Assembly (NCBI GenBank): GCA_040905145.1
Contig: JBBDSC010000123.1
Coordinates: forward strand, 61,791 to 125,790
Direction: 5' to 3'
DNA: 64,000 bases
Source: DATGMS01 sp040905145
Lineage (GTDB): Bacteria; Bacteroidota; Bacteroidia; Cytophagales; Cyclobacteriaceae
Shown here: piece after piece, positions 45,924 through 55,640 of the stretch
How positions within the stretch are numbered: position 1 is the stretch's first letter
Layout of the letters: every line of letters begins with the position of its first letter
Program-made: the position numbers and the translations under genes
Notes under the pieces: model-generated
The model's database searches: none
Seen by the model: only the letters and a program-made list of their open reading frames with translations
Told to the model about the DNA's origin: nothing

Positions 45924-46658
45924 ATGTTTGAGATAATACCATCCATCTGGATCATTAAGGGAAAATGCGTACGGCTAAGACGTGGAGACTTTACCACAGA
46001 AGAAGTCATATCCAATAATCCTTTGGAAATTGCCCAGGCTTTTGAGGATCACGGCATGACCCGTTTACATTTGGTAGATTTGGACGGGGCCAGAAGGGGT
46101 GAACCCAAAAATTACCATATTTTGGAAACCATAGCTGTCCACACCTCTTTAAAGTTGGATTTTACAGGTGGGATTTCTACAGATGGGGATATCAATAAGG
46201 CATTAGAAAACGGGGCCCACACCATCACTGCTTCCTCCATAGCGGCCATTCATCCCGACAGGTTCGTTCAATGGATCATTTCTTATGGAAGGGAGAAAAT
46301 CAAACTGGCAGCAGATACCAATCCTGATGATAATAAAATCAAAATAGAAGGCTGGCTAAAAAAGACTGAAATTGATCTGTTTGATCATATTGAATATTTC
46401 TTTGAAAGAGGACTTAAATATTTAAAATGTTCAGATATCACAAGGGATGGTGTCATGGATGGTCCAAATTTTGGTTTATACAAAAAAATAATGGACAGAT
46501 TTCCTGATATCTGCCTGGTGGCAAGTGGAGGGGTAAGAAACGCAGATGATTTTAGAAAATTAAGGGACCTTGGATTGGCAGGGGTGGTTTTCGGAAGAGC
46601 CTTTTATGAAAACAAAATTGCCATTGAAGATATTGATAAATTTTTGGCCGAGTCATAA
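45924..46658 (+). CDS. HisA-like TIM barrel protein lacking a catalytic Asp
   Basis: 244 residues homologous over their whole length to the HisA isomerase of histidine synthesis (LHLVDLDGARRG, SDITRDGVMDGPNFGLY, GGVRNADDFRKL, VVFGRAFYENK). However the first catalytic Asp of HisA (in IPALDLIDG) is Trp9 here (IPSIWIIKG). The second Asp (LAADTNP) is kept, the GGGxR phosphate motif has become TGGIS, and the Thr before the second half's Asp is Ser. It stands alone, not with other his genes. It is therefore probably a diverged paralogue with a different or lost activity. Confidence 0.85.
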   Translation: MFEIIPSIWIIKGKCVRLRRGDFTTEEVISNNPLEIAQAFEDHGMTRLHLVDLDGARRGEPKNYHILETIAVHTSLKLDFTGGISTDGDINKALENGAHTITASSIAAIHPDRFVQWIISYGREKIKLAADTNPDDNKIKIEGWLKKTEIDLFDHIEYFFERGLKYLKCSDITRDGVMDGPNFGLYKKIMDRFPDICLVASGGVRNADDFRKLRDLGLAGVVFGRAFYENKIAIEDIDKFLAES

Positions 46659-46663
46659 AAAAG

Positions 46664-46689
46664 AAGAGGGCATTTGGATGCCCCCTCTT
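46664..46689. terminator. Terminator between hisA-like gene and convergent small gene
   Basis: Hairpin AAGAGG-GCAT / ATGC-CC-CCTCTT followed by TTTATTAT, between two convergent genes. Confidence 0.7.
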
Positions 46690-46717
46690 TATTATCTGGG
46701 ATTATTGATAATTGGAA

Positions 46718-47074
46718 TTAATTATCTTCTTTGAACTTATCCGCTACATATAAGAAAAGATTAAATGATAAGGTGGACAAGCGTTCTTTGTTCACCTCCT
46801 TTTCTCCCTCATATTTATATAGCTGTTCTTCTTCTTTTTCTGTTACACTTGTAGCGGGTATTTTTGAGGACTTGGTTTCTGCGATATTCTCATCTATATC
46901 ATATCGGTCAGATCCCTCCGCACCAATTATATCATCATACTCCTCGCTTGACTCCGAAATAACTTTCTCCCTCTCCTCTTGACCCATTATGTCAAAAGAC
47001 ACAACTGAACAAAATAAAAATCCTATGACGAAGAATTTTTTGCAGGGAAAAGAAATTTTATTTTGTGGTAGCAT
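46718..47074 (-). CDS. Small secreted acidic protein, 118 aa
   Basis: No family recognised. A basic start (MLPQNKISFPCKKFF) and hydrophobic stretch ending near IMGQ form a Sec signal; the rest is strongly acidic and polar (EEREKVISESSEEYDD, TEKEEEQLYKYEGEKE), with one short hydrophobic patch (LSFNLFLYVADKF). A cysteine in FLFCSVVS lies inside the signal and is not a clear lipobox. It is convergent with the HisA-like gene. Confidence 0.65.
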   Translation of the reverse strand: MLPQNKISFPCKKFFVIGFLFCSVVSFDIMGQEEREKVISESSEEYDDIIGAEGSDRYDIDENIAETKSSKIPATSVTEKEEEQLYKYEGEKEVNKERLSTLSFNLFLYVADKFKEDN

Positions 47075-47309
47075 TGAAAATTAATTAATTCACCTCTTCA
47101 ATTCTCTATTTTAAGAATAAGCTTTTCAAATATACAAAATAAAATACATTATCCAAAAAAAATGGCTTTATTGATTTTCACAAAGTTAAAATCCCGGAGG
47201 AACTATTGTTGAGACAAAATCCATTACAAAAGACATGGCCATCTGCCAGTGACAGGTGATGAAAGTGAAATAAGAATCACCCAATGTGGCAAGAAAAGAT
47301 AATATAATA

Positions 47310-49775
47310 ATGTTAAAAGCTTTTAAGTTAGATGAACTTCTGAAGATTGTACCGGGAAAAATGTTCCAGAAAGGAAATTCCCTTACGATTGAACACATTG
47401 CCATTGATTCCCGCAAAATTGTTTCGGGAAGCAGCAGTCTTTATATCGCATTACCAGGTTTTAAGTTTGACGGACATGCATTCATCACCTCCGCTTATGA
47501 TTTAGGTGTGCGTAACTTTATAATCAACGAAGATCAACTTCCTGATCTGCAATTTCCGGACGCCAATATACTGGCTGTTCCCGATCCGTTGGAAGCCCTT
47601 CAAAAGATAGCCCAGTGGAATAGATCTTTTTTTAAGGGTCCTGTAATAGGGATCACCGGAAGCAATGGAAAGACCATAGTCAAGGAATGGCTGGGCCAGG
47701 TGCTCAGCACAGCGTATAGCGTTGCCAAAAGTCCTAAAAGTTATAACAGCCAAATAGGCGTCCCCTTGTCCATTTTTGGTATTGAACCTTATCATAAAGT
47801 GAGCATCTTAGAGGCAGGAATTTCCCGGAGGGCTGAGATGGAAAAACTGGAACAAATGATACAGCCCTCCATGGGCCTGTTCACCAATATAGGAACAGCT
47901 CATGAAGAAGGCTTTGAGAGCAAAAACGAAAAGCTTGAGGAAAAAATAAAATTATTTGCCAACAGTCACTTTATTATCTATAGAAAAGATCAATCAGAGG
48001 TGGCCAAACTACTGGAAGTTCAATTTCCTTTGGAAAAACTCATCAGCTGGTCTGCTCTTCCCGGTGCAGATTACACCCTTTCAGTGAAAAGAAATGAGGA
48101 TCGGTCCAAAATCATTCTTATGCAACCAAATCTTAGTCTTTTCACCTTTCAAACCAGTTTTACAGATGAGGCTTCCCTGGAAAATTTAAGACACGTCATT
48201 GTTGCTTGCCTTACCTTGGGAATGACACCAAAAGAGATCGATGAGGGCATCCAAGAACTCAGACCAATTGAAATGAGGCTGACCTTAAAGCAAGGCATCA
48301 ACAACAGCACACTCATTGATGATACCTATAATAATGATGTCGGTGGTCTTGGCGTTGCGTTGGAGTTCCTTGAAAACCAAAGACCCAAAAGAAGGAAAGT
48401 ACTTATTCTATCCGACCTTCTCCAAGCCAGGGACAGCAGCCAGGTTTACCCGCAAGTTCGGGATCTCCTTCAACATTATCATATAGACTTCCTATTTGGT
48501 GTGGGTAGTGAAATCCAATTTTTGCAATCTGCTTTTCCAGGTAAATCCCTCTTTTTCCCAGATACGGAGAGTTTAATCCGGGCCTTAGATCCCAATACTT
48601 TTGAGAATGACCTGATCTTAATAAAAGGAGCAAGGAAATTTGAATTCGAGCAAATAGTCAATGTCCTGCAAGAAAGGATCCATGGCACTACCTTGGAAAT
48701 CAACCTAAATGCTTTAAGCCACAATTACAATTTTTACAAGAAGCGCTTGCATCCAAACACAAAGATTATGGTGATGGTTAAGGCCTTTGCTTATGGCGGT
48801 GGATCCGCAGAAATCGCCAACCACTTGCAACAACTCAAGGCAGATTACCTCGCTGTAGCCTATACTGACGAAGGAATTTACCTGCGCAATCAAGGCATCC
48901 AATTGCCCATCATAGTGCTCAACCCCGAACGGGAAAGCTTTCATAATCTCTTGAAATTTAATTTGGACCCCGTGGTATACAGCCTGCAATTTTTCCATCA
49001 ACTCGGAAAAATCTGTCAACAGCAGAAAACCTCAACAAACATCCATCTGGATCTGGATACTGGCATGCATAGATTGGGATTTGAAAAAACGGATATGGAT
49101 GAATTGAGAAAACTGATTCTCCAATTCCCCGAATTAAAGATCACTAGCATTTATACCCATCTTGCGGGAGCAGATGAACCCGCACACCAGGATTTCAGCT
49201 TGGGACAATTGGAGTCTTTCAAGGAGATGTGCAAGAAAATAAAATCCTACATTGATTATCATCCCTTGAGGCATGCACTGAATTCTGCGGGAATTATCCG
49301 CTATCCAGAATTTCAGTTCGAGATGGTGCGGTTGGGAATTGGGCTTTATGGCGTTGAAGTCAATGGACTGTATGAGTTGGCTTTGCGCCCGATCAGCACT
49401 TTAAAAACCACGATTTCCCAGATCAAAACCTTGTCAAAAGGACAAAGTGTAGGTTATGGCCGAAAAGGTCAAATGCCAGAGGATGGAAGAATAGCTACTA
49501 TCCCTATTGGGTATGCTGACGGCTATGACCGGAGATTTGGCAATGGAAAAGGTTTTGTGCTGATTAAGGACAAGAAAGCACCTGTGATCGGCAATGTCTG
49601 TATGGACATGTGTATGGTCAATATTACTGGTATAGATGCGCATATAGGTGATGAAGTCCTTATTTATGGGGAGAATATTTCCCTAAAAGCATTGGCCGAA
49701 GCCATCGGAACAATTCCTTACGAACTACTGACCAATATCAGCAATCGAGTAAAAAGGGTTTATTATTTGGATTGA
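47310..49775 (+). CDS. Bifunctional MurF / alanine racemase
   Basis: 821 residues with two enzymes of peptidoglycan synthesis in one chain, a fusion common in Bacteroidota. N-terminal MurF joins D-Ala-D-Ala to UDP-MurNAc-tripeptide: P-loop GITGSNGKTI at about 105, LIDDTYNND near 345. C-terminal alanine racemase supplies D-Ala: PLP lysine in MVMVKAFAYGGGS near 490, GYADGYDRRF near 745 and NVCMDMCMV. The frame can start at a GTG at 47286, but the ATG at 47310 gives the usual MurF beginning (MLKAFKLDEL). Confidence 0.95.
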   Translation: MLKAFKLDELLKIVPGKMFQKGNSLTIEHIAIDSRKIVSGSSSLYIALPGFKFDGHAFITSAYDLGVRNFIINEDQLPDLQFPDANILAVPDPLEALQKIAQWNRSFFKGPVIGITGSNGKTIVKEWLGQVLSTAYSVAKSPKSYNSQIGVPLSIFGIEPYHKVSILEAGISRRAEMEKLEQMIQPSMGLFTNIGTAHEEGFESKNEKLEEKIKLFANSHFIIYRKDQSEVAKLLEVQFPLEKLISWSALPGADYTLSVKRNEDRSKIILMQPNLSLFTFQTSFTDEASLENLRHVIVACLTLGMTPKEIDEGIQELRPIEMRLTLKQGINNSTLIDDTYNNDVGGLGVALEFLENQRPKRRKVLILSDLLQARDSSQVYPQVRDLLQHYHIDFLFGVGSEIQFLQSAFPGKSLFFPDTESLIRALDPNTFENDLILIKGARKFEFEQIVNVLQERIHGTTLEINLNALSHNYNFYKKRLHPNTKIMVMVKAFAYGGGSAEIANHLQQLKADYLAVAYTDEGIYLRNQGIQLPIIVLNPERESFHNLLKFNLDPVVYSLQFFHQLGKICQQQKTSTNIHLDLDTGMHRLGFEKTDMDELRKLILQFPELKITSIYTHLAGADEPAHQDFSLGQLESFKEMCKKIKSYIDYHPLRHALNSAGIIRYPEFQFEMVRLGIGLYGVEVNGLYELALRPISTLKTTISQIKTLSKGQSVGYGRKGQMPEDGRIATIPIGYADGYDRRFGNGKGFVLIKDKKAPVIGNVCMDMCMVNITGIDAHIGDEVLIYGENISLKALAEAIGTIPYELLTNISNRVKRVYYLD

Positions 49776-49976
49776 AAGTTTCAGATCCTACCTTCTCTTC
49801 CAAGCAAAAGAAGTGTGATCAATAATCCCTACTTTTCAAAAATATTTTTGTTTATTTGCAGAGGACTCGCATTCAATTTTCCTAAAACAGAGAGACCTGT
49901 AAAACTTGATTTGAAATGGTTTATTTCGATTCTCTAATTTCTAAGGAATTTTTAAAATTGCATCCTGGAATAAAGT

Positions 49977-50642
49977 ATGATGAATTACATTAAATGGAGG
50001 CCGCTATTTAGTCTTTTTGGAAGTTTTCTCCTGGCAGGCACCTTTGTTTCCTGTCAAGATGAATTACTGGATAAAGTTAACGTCTATTCCAATGATTTTT
50101 CAAACCTCGATTCATCCAATATTATCAATGCTAAATGGCATGAATTTAACGGGGATTCGGTCTTGGGCTGGTACTACAATGAAGAAATATCGATAAATAT
50201 ACCCAGTTTACCCTACCATAATACGGTGGAAATTACCATTGAGTTACTGATCCACGACAGTTGGGACGGTAATCCGGACGATATCGGCGGATCTGATTTT
50301 TGGTTCATGCACCTTGATGGAGAGGAAATAGTGAATACTACCTTTTCCAATACGCCATGTGGGTATTCCTTCTGTTTGTACCAATCTTACCCTGAAAATT
50401 ACCCCCGATCATTTGAACCTAAAACAGGTGCCATAAATACCAGTTTGCCCGGACGCTGCCAATATAAAGGAGTCCCAGGTTGGACTTCAAAATATCGCAT
50501 AACCAAACTGGTGAAGCATGAGCGTTCTAATTTGACCATTCTTTGTGGAGATAAATTAAAGCAACTCAACACCACTGATCGTACATGCGATGAAAGTTGG
50601 TCAATATCTAAAATAGAAGTAAATACACTTACTGTAAAATAA
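49977..50642 (+). CDS. Lipoprotein of unknown function
   Basis: 221 residues with a lipobox (LLAGTFVSC) and a cysteine-containing, beta-rich body. Segments such as HNTVEITIELLIHDSWDG and GSDFWFMHLDGEEIVNTTF suggest a jelly-roll fold like secreted carbohydrate-binding modules. Cysteines at PCGYSFC, GRCQYK, LCGD and TCDE may form disulfides. It is 43 bp ahead of the Wzi-like gene (using the start chosen there) and may be part of the same transcript. Confidence 0.75.
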   Translation: MMNYIKWRPLFSLFGSFLLAGTFVSCQDELLDKVNVYSNDFSNLDSSNIINAKWHEFNGDSVLGWYYNEEISINIPSLPYHNTVEITIELLIHDSWDGNPDDIGGSDFWFMHLDGEEIVNTTFSNTPCGYSFCLYQSYPENYPRSFEPKTGAINTSLPGRCQYKGVPGWTSKYRITKLVKHERSNLTILCGDKLKQLNTTDRTCDESWSISKIEVNTLTVK

Positions 50643-50685
50643 CATAGTAATGAGCCATGGGAAATTTATTCACTTATTATCGAAT

Positions 50686-52380
50686 ATGAATATTAAGATT
50701 TCATTTTTAATCTTCCTATCCCTGTTGTGCATCAAGCCTTCCTGGTCCGGTGCACAGTCTGTTTCATTAAATACCCCAATCTTGGAGGACTATCTCAGGA
50801 GACAGCAGTTGCTCGGCAACCTGGACTCTACTCATAGTTTTTTGATCAGGCCGATATATCCCGCAAAAGCTTTTGGAAAAGAAAATGGTATAGATGTAGA
50901 TGGTTCTTTTACCGATATAGATGAGTCAGAAACCAGTTTTATTACAGAGGATGGAAAGGGAAGATTTCAGGCCTTACCGGTTATTATCCGAACCCAATAT
51001 AATTCCAATGTTGCCTTTGGCGTAAATAATGGGGCTATGATTGCCAATAAAGGTCTACAGTTTATTCTCAGTGGAGGCATATATTTTGAATATGGGAAAT
51101 GGAGTCTTCAGTTTCAGCCCGAAATAATAACGGCCCAGAACAATGATTTCCAAGGCTTTCCAATAGAGCATGATGGCAGTACGTGGATTGAATACTATGA
51201 GTGGTTGAACCATTCAGACATCCCGGAGCGGTTTGGCACTGGCAGCTACACCAAATTGCTCTCTGGCCAATCCAGCATCCGCTTTAATGCCGGGAATGTC
51301 TCTATGGGAATATCCACAGAAAACATCTGGTGGGGCCCTGGAAGACGGAATGCCCTTATTATGAGCAACAATGCTCCCGGTTTCTTACATGCTACCATTA
51401 ACACCCAAAAGCCGATAAAAACAGGGATTGGAAGTTTTGAAGGACAGCTCATTGCTGGAAGGCTACAAAATTCAGGTTTTAAGCCCCCACATTCAGATTA
51501 TGCCTATAGACAAACACCCCTTTATGTCCCAAAGAGGGATAAAGATTGGAGGTATTTGGCGGGTTTAATATTGGCCTATCAACCTAAATGGGTGCCAGGA
51601 TTTTCGATAGGATACAGCAGTGTCTCTCAAATGTACCACAATGATATGCGCTCTTTTGCCGATTATCTTCCGGTTTTTAATGGAGGGAAAAAAAGAGAAT
51701 CCATTCTCAATACTGATGTAGCCAAAAGGAACCAATTAAGTTCCGGCTTTTTCAGATGGATGGACCCAAGGGGCCATTTGGAGTTTTATGCGGAATATGG
51801 ATCCAATGGAAACAGTCGCACAATAAGTGATTTTTTGACCAACCCAGACCTGACGAGGGCTTTTACATTAGGTTTCACGAATTTGATTTCCTTGAAAAAT
51901 CCCCAACAATTTATTCAACTGGGAGGAGAAATAACCCAAACAGGGCAAACGGTAAGAGAAACCATTTTTGACAAGAACAGCTGGTATACCCATTCACATG
52001 TAAGACATGGCTACACTCATATGGGCCAGGTGCTTGGGGCTGGGAATGGACCCGGAAGTAACGTGATTTTTCTGGAAGCCGGTTGGGTAAAGGACTTCAA
52101 TAAAATTGGTTTTCAAATTGAAAGAATTGTTTATAATAATGATTTTTATTATAAAAGATTCGAAGATATTAAGGACTGGAGGGTAAAATTTGTTGATATT
52201 GTGCCCTCCCTGGTAGCTGATTGGAGATTTAAAAATTTCCTGGTGTCCTCAAGGATCCAATATGCCCACTCCTTCAACTATAAATGGTATATCATCAACA
52301 TTCCTGATCAATATTGGGTACCGGGTTTTGACAAAAATAACTTGGTGGCCAATGTGGGATTTGCCTATGTTTTTGAATAG
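50686..52380 (+). CDS. Capsule assembly protein, Wzi family
   Basis: 564 residues. A signal peptide (MNIKISFLIFLSLLC) is followed by alternating beta strands of an outer-membrane barrel; segments such as NIWWGPGRRNALIMSNN, FLEAGWVKDFN and the final NVGFAYVFE match the Wzi capsule-assembly family. Wzi is a surface lectin that ties capsule polysaccharide to the outer membrane. A longer frame from 50650 would add 12 residues (MSHGKFIHLLSN) before the signal peptide, so I start at 50686. No capsule synthesis genes lie nearby. Confidence 0.85.
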   Translation: MNIKISFLIFLSLLCIKPSWSGAQSVSLNTPILEDYLRRQQLLGNLDSTHSFLIRPIYPAKAFGKENGIDVDGSFTDIDESETSFITEDGKGRFQALPVIIRTQYNSNVAFGVNNGAMIANKGLQFILSGGIYFEYGKWSLQFQPEIITAQNNDFQGFPIEHDGSTWIEYYEWLNHSDIPERFGTGSYTKLLSGQSSIRFNAGNVSMGISTENIWWGPGRRNALIMSNNAPGFLHATINTQKPIKTGIGSFEGQLIAGRLQNSGFKPPHSDYAYRQTPLYVPKRDKDWRYLAGLILAYQPKWVPGFSIGYSSVSQMYHNDMRSFADYLPVFNGGKKRESILNTDVAKRNQLSSGFFRWMDPRGHLEFYAEYGSNGNSRTISDFLTNPDLTRAFTLGFTNLISLKNPQQFIQLGGEITQTGQTVRETIFDKNSWYTHSHVRHGYTHMGQVLGAGNGPGSNVIFLEAGWVKDFNKIGFQIERIVYNNDFYYKRFEDIKDWRVKFVDIVPSLVADWRFKNFLVSSRIQYAHSFNYKWYIINIPDQYWVPGFDKNNLVANVGFAYVFE

Positions 52381-52414
52381 AAGGAAAGAGGGTTTAAGGG
52401 ATGTCTACCTGAGA

Positions 52415-53548
52415 TTAAAACACCTCATTTAGTCCAAAGTAGAAAGCGGCCTGATCTCCAAAAGCAATATCTACACGCAAACTTAACCCTTCTTCAGAAA
52501 ATTTATACCGAAACCCAAGACCTCCACCATACTTAAACCTATTGATGGCATAGGAGGTAACCTTTTCCGCTACTTGTCCCGCACTTCCAAATAACACCAA
52601 CCCCAGGTTTCTATAAATAGGTAGCCGATATTCCGCCTGATAAGCCATTGCATGAAGATCCCTGTACCTTCCTTCAAAATACCCCCTCATCAAATCACTC
52701 CCACCGATCAGGGAAACATGCTGAAATGGTGGGTGACCAGCCGTAAAACTGTACCAGGCCTGCACTGCCAATATTTGATGATCGTAGACCTTTATGTATT
52801 TCCTAAAATCCAATTGATATTGGCTAAAAGTGAAGTTGCTCCCCAAAAAAGGTTGGAAACTCATCACGCTGACTTGGTGAAACGATCCCTTGTCCGGCTG
52901 AAATATATTATTTCGGGTATCATAGTTTAACACCAGCCCTATCCCCGAAATCCGTTGGCCATCGCTTCCAGAAACCTGATTGGTACCCAATAATCCCCCT
53001 GTTTCAGTTTGGTAAATATCGTCAGCCCTAAATTCATACTTGGGGCCAAGGTAAAGTCCAGGTGTGATAAGCTTTTGATATTCTAATTGAAAATGGACAT
53101 ACCTTGTAGCATAAGATTCTTCATTTTCCGCCAAAAGCTCATTGCCTATCCCATAGAACTTGAACGGATAATCCGTCAGCTCGATCCGAGCCTTCAAGTT
53201 GTCAGCATTCTCATTCATCCAGATATCCAGGGCGGTGGTGAAAACTATTTGCTTTTTCAGGGTATAAAGAAAAGTGATGGGCATAGTAGATGGTCTTGTG
53301 ATCAGCGTCTCACTATCCCTGAATATCCTCAATGCCCTTACCCCCAAACCGAGGCTGGTCTCCGGAGAATAAGTAACTGCGGGAATAAAAGTCCAACTTT
53401 TTCCACTGAACAATCCAACCATATCATCAGCGGTATCAAAGAGTTTATCTATAAGGATGGATTCATTTAAAGTATCCTTCCTTGCATCTTCCTGAGCAAT
53501 ACCCCCATGGCCAAAAAAACACATGAAAAGTAAAAATGTTATCTTCAT
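52415..53548 (-). CDS. Outer membrane protein, Omp85/BamA-TamA-like barrel
   Basis: About 377 residues with a signal peptide (MKITFLLFMCFFGHGGIAQ) and a C-terminal Omp85-type beta barrel ending in Phe (GLNEVF). The barrel signature is GGSDLMRGYFEGRYRD. There is no POTRA repeat, so this is a short surface-antigen-like member, not BamA itself. The longest frame begins 20 codons earlier, at 53608; the start at 53548 places the signal peptide correctly. The last 25 residues include FGDQAAFYFGLN. Confidence 0.85.
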   Translation of the reverse strand: MKITFLLFMCFFGHGGIAQEDARKDTLNESILIDKLFDTADDMVGLFSGKSWTFIPAVTYSPETSLGLGVRALRIFRDSETLITRPSTMPITFLYTLKKQIVFTTALDIWMNENADNLKARIELTDYPFKFYGIGNELLAENEESYATRYVHFQLEYQKLITPGLYLGPKYEFRADDIYQTETGGLLGTNQVSGSDGQRISGIGLVLNYDTRNNIFQPDKGSFHQVSVMSFQPFLGSNFTFSQYQLDFRKYIKVYDHQILAVQAWYSFTAGHPPFQHVSLIGGSDLMRGYFEGRYRDLHAMAYQAEYRLPIYRNLGLVLFGSAGQVAEKVTSYAINRFKYGGGLGFRYKFSEEGLSLRVDIAFGDQAAFYFGLNEVF

Positions 53549-53742
53549 AAGTTTTGCCCAAAGATACGATATTAATCTCCTGAAAACCCTACAACAATAA
53601 ATGTCCATTAATAAGCAGATTTTTATTATCTCCTAAATCGTTTTATGGTAGAAAATTTGTTATAAATATTTAAGGTATTCAGTCAGACTTTATTAGACAG
53701 GCTTGGATGCCCTTTATTTAACCACCATTTCATTACTGGCCC

Positions 53743-55053
53743 ATGCATTATACCAATAGATCCGGGATTTTATGGTTAATGATTTATACATTTCTTTCCT
53801 TGATCCCATTAGGAATTGCCTATTTAGGAACACTTCCCCTATATAGGACATTTTGGATTGAACTAGGGGTGGCCTTTGGTTTTATTGGATTGGGCATGCT
53901 TGGGCTTCAGTTTTTGTTTTCTGGACGCTTTTCTTGGATAGCCCCTACTTATGGGATGGACAATATTATCCAATACCATAGGGAAGTAGGTATAGTTGCC
54001 TTCCTTTTTGTATTGGCACACCCTGTCACTCTTATCTTATCTGACCCACAGTTCCTCTCTTATTTTGATATTCAGGTAAATGCCCCTAGGGCCATTGCGC
54101 TAAGTTTTGTCAGTATAGCCCTATTGGGCATTATGGCTACTAGCCTATGGAGGAAGGTTTTTAAACTGAATTATGAGTTGTGGCGCTTATTCCACGGTTT
54201 ATTGGGAGTAGCTATAATTTTTATAGGAGCCATCCATTCGATACAGGTTTCACATTACCTGGATCCAGCAGGAAAAAAAGTGGCCTTAGTAGGACTGATG
54301 GGTTTTTATCTTTACCTGATCATTCATACACGACTGGTAAGGCCATGGTTAAACAGAAAATTTCCCCATAAAATAATCAAAGTACAAAAAGAGCGGGGAG
54401 ATGCTTTTTCTTTGACCATAGAACCTGTAGGATTTCGGAGAATGGAATTTTCCGCCGGCCAATTTGCCTGGATAACGATCCATCCTTCCCCTTTTTCCCT
54501 TCAGCAACATCCTTTTTCTATTGTTTCTACCGAAAAGGATAAGACGATGACATTTACAGCGAAAATCATGGGGGATTTCACCTCAGAATGGGAAAATTTA
54601 AAGCCAGGGGCCAAAGTATTCGTGGAAGGGCCCTATGGTTCCTTTGTATCAGCGATGGACCATCCTATTTTCCTCATCATGGGAGGAATAGGCATTACAC
54701 CAGGAATGAGTATGTTGCGTACTTGGCGGGACAGTCACGACCAAAGAAGAACCATCTTACTTTATGCCAATTTGAATTGGGAAGAAATTACTTTCCGTGA
54801 TGAGCTGGAAGAAATGGAAAATGAAATGAACCTGAAAGTTATTCACCTCTTGGAAGAGCCTCCAGAAGGGTGGGTAGGCGAAACAGGTTTGATCGAAGAA
54901 AAAATTTTGGCAAAATACCTTCCCCATGACAAAGAAAATTTCATGTACTTTATCTGTGGACCAAAACCTTTAATGGACATTTCCGAAATATCGCTGCGGA
55001 ACTTGGGAATTGAATGGAAAAAAATTTATACTGAACGATTTGAAATTGTCTAA
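53743..55053 (+). CDS. Ferric-reductase-like transmembrane flavoprotein
   Basis: 436 residues. The N-terminal half has six hydrophobic helices with paired heme-ligand histidines (IIQYHREVG, FVLAHPVTL, WRLFHGLLGVA, IGAIHSIQVSHY). The C-terminal half is an FNR-type module: FAD-binding QHPFSIVST near 262 and NAD(P)-binding GGIGITPGMSML near 310, ending in CGPKPLMD. It resembles the family annotated as ferric reductase or NADPH oxidase-like. It lacks a ferredoxin domain. The electron acceptor is unknown. Confidence 0.85.
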   Translation: MHYTNRSGILWLMIYTFLSLIPLGIAYLGTLPLYRTFWIELGVAFGFIGLGMLGLQFLFSGRFSWIAPTYGMDNIIQYHREVGIVAFLFVLAHPVTLILSDPQFLSYFDIQVNAPRAIALSFVSIALLGIMATSLWRKVFKLNYELWRLFHGLLGVAIIFIGAIHSIQVSHYLDPAGKKVALVGLMGFYLYLIIHTRLVRPWLNRKFPHKIIKVQKERGDAFSLTIEPVGFRRMEFSAGQFAWITIHPSPFSLQQHPFSIVSTEKDKTMTFTAKIMGDFTSEWENLKPGAKVFVEGPYGSFVSAMDHPIFLIMGGIGITPGMSMLRTWRDSHDQRRTILLYANLNWEEITFRDELEEMENEMNLKVIHLLEEPPEGWVGETGLIEEKILAKYLPHDKENFMYFICGPKPLMDISEISLRNLGIEWKKIYTERFEIV

Positions 55054-55064
55054 CCAGCATTCTC

Positions 55065-55172
55065 ATGATGGAGCAAATAAAATTACTTTATAAAATAATC
55101 AGGGGAAGCGGCATTTTGGTGGGTTTACTCCTTTTCCTGGTTGCCATTTTATTTAGCGCAAGGATTTTTTAA
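55065..55172 (+). CDS. Very small membrane protein (35 aa)
   Basis: Frame MMEQIKLLYKIIRGSGILVG then LLLFLVAILFSARIF, a single membrane helix with a positive N-terminus, 11 bp past the flavoprotein gene on the same strand. No known family. It could assist the flavoprotein or be fortuitous. Confidence 0.45.
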   Translation: MMEQIKLLYKIIRGSGILVGLLLFLVAILFSARIF

Positions 55173-55263
55173 TCAGTATTGGGGAAAATGCCCTTTTTAA
55201 GCTTTTGCTGAAGAACAAAGCGGATAAAATATTTGTTTAACCTAATCCACAGCCCTTCGATCT

Positions 55264-55271
55264 TATATTTG
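55264..55271 (+). promoter_or_regulatory. Putative -7 promoter element
   Basis: TATATTTG is an exact TAnnTTTG match 37 bp before the DUF4286 start. Confidence 0.5.
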
Positions 55272-55308
55272 TTGGAAATAACCGTAAAAGCCATTAAAGA
55301 TAATTCAT

Positions 55309-55614
55309 ATGATACTGTATAATGTTACCGTCAATATTGATGTGGAAAAAGAAAAAGAATATGTGGAGTGGATGAAAAACGTACACATCCCGGAAGTCAT
55401 GGCTACCGGATTATTTGAGGAGAGTAAATTTTTTAAATTACTACAAGAAGTCGAAGAGGACGGCGTCAATTATTCTGCCCAATATTTTGCAAAAAAAATG
55501 GAGAAAATCCATCAGTATCAGGAGAACTTTGCTCCTGTATTACAGGAAAAGCTCAAAATCAAGTTTGGAAATCACTTTGTGGCTTTCCGTTCCTTACTGG
55601 AATCGGTGGAATAA
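55309..55614 (+). CDS. DUF4286 family protein
   Basis: 101 residues starting MILYNVTVNIDVEKEKEYVEWM, with HIPEVMATGLF and a C-terminal FGNHFVAFRSLLES. This is the conserved layout of DUF4286, a small ferredoxin-like fold found in Bacteroidota; function is unknown. Its ATG lies 37 bp beyond a TATATTTG promoter element. Confidence 0.88.
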   Translation: MILYNVTVNIDVEKEKEYVEWMKNVHIPEVMATGLFEESKFFKLLQEVEEDGVNYSAQYFAKKMEKIHQYQENFAPVLQEKLKIKFGNHFVAFRSLLESVE

Positions 55615-55640
55615 TATCTCAGGTCTTATACTTTCTCCTC

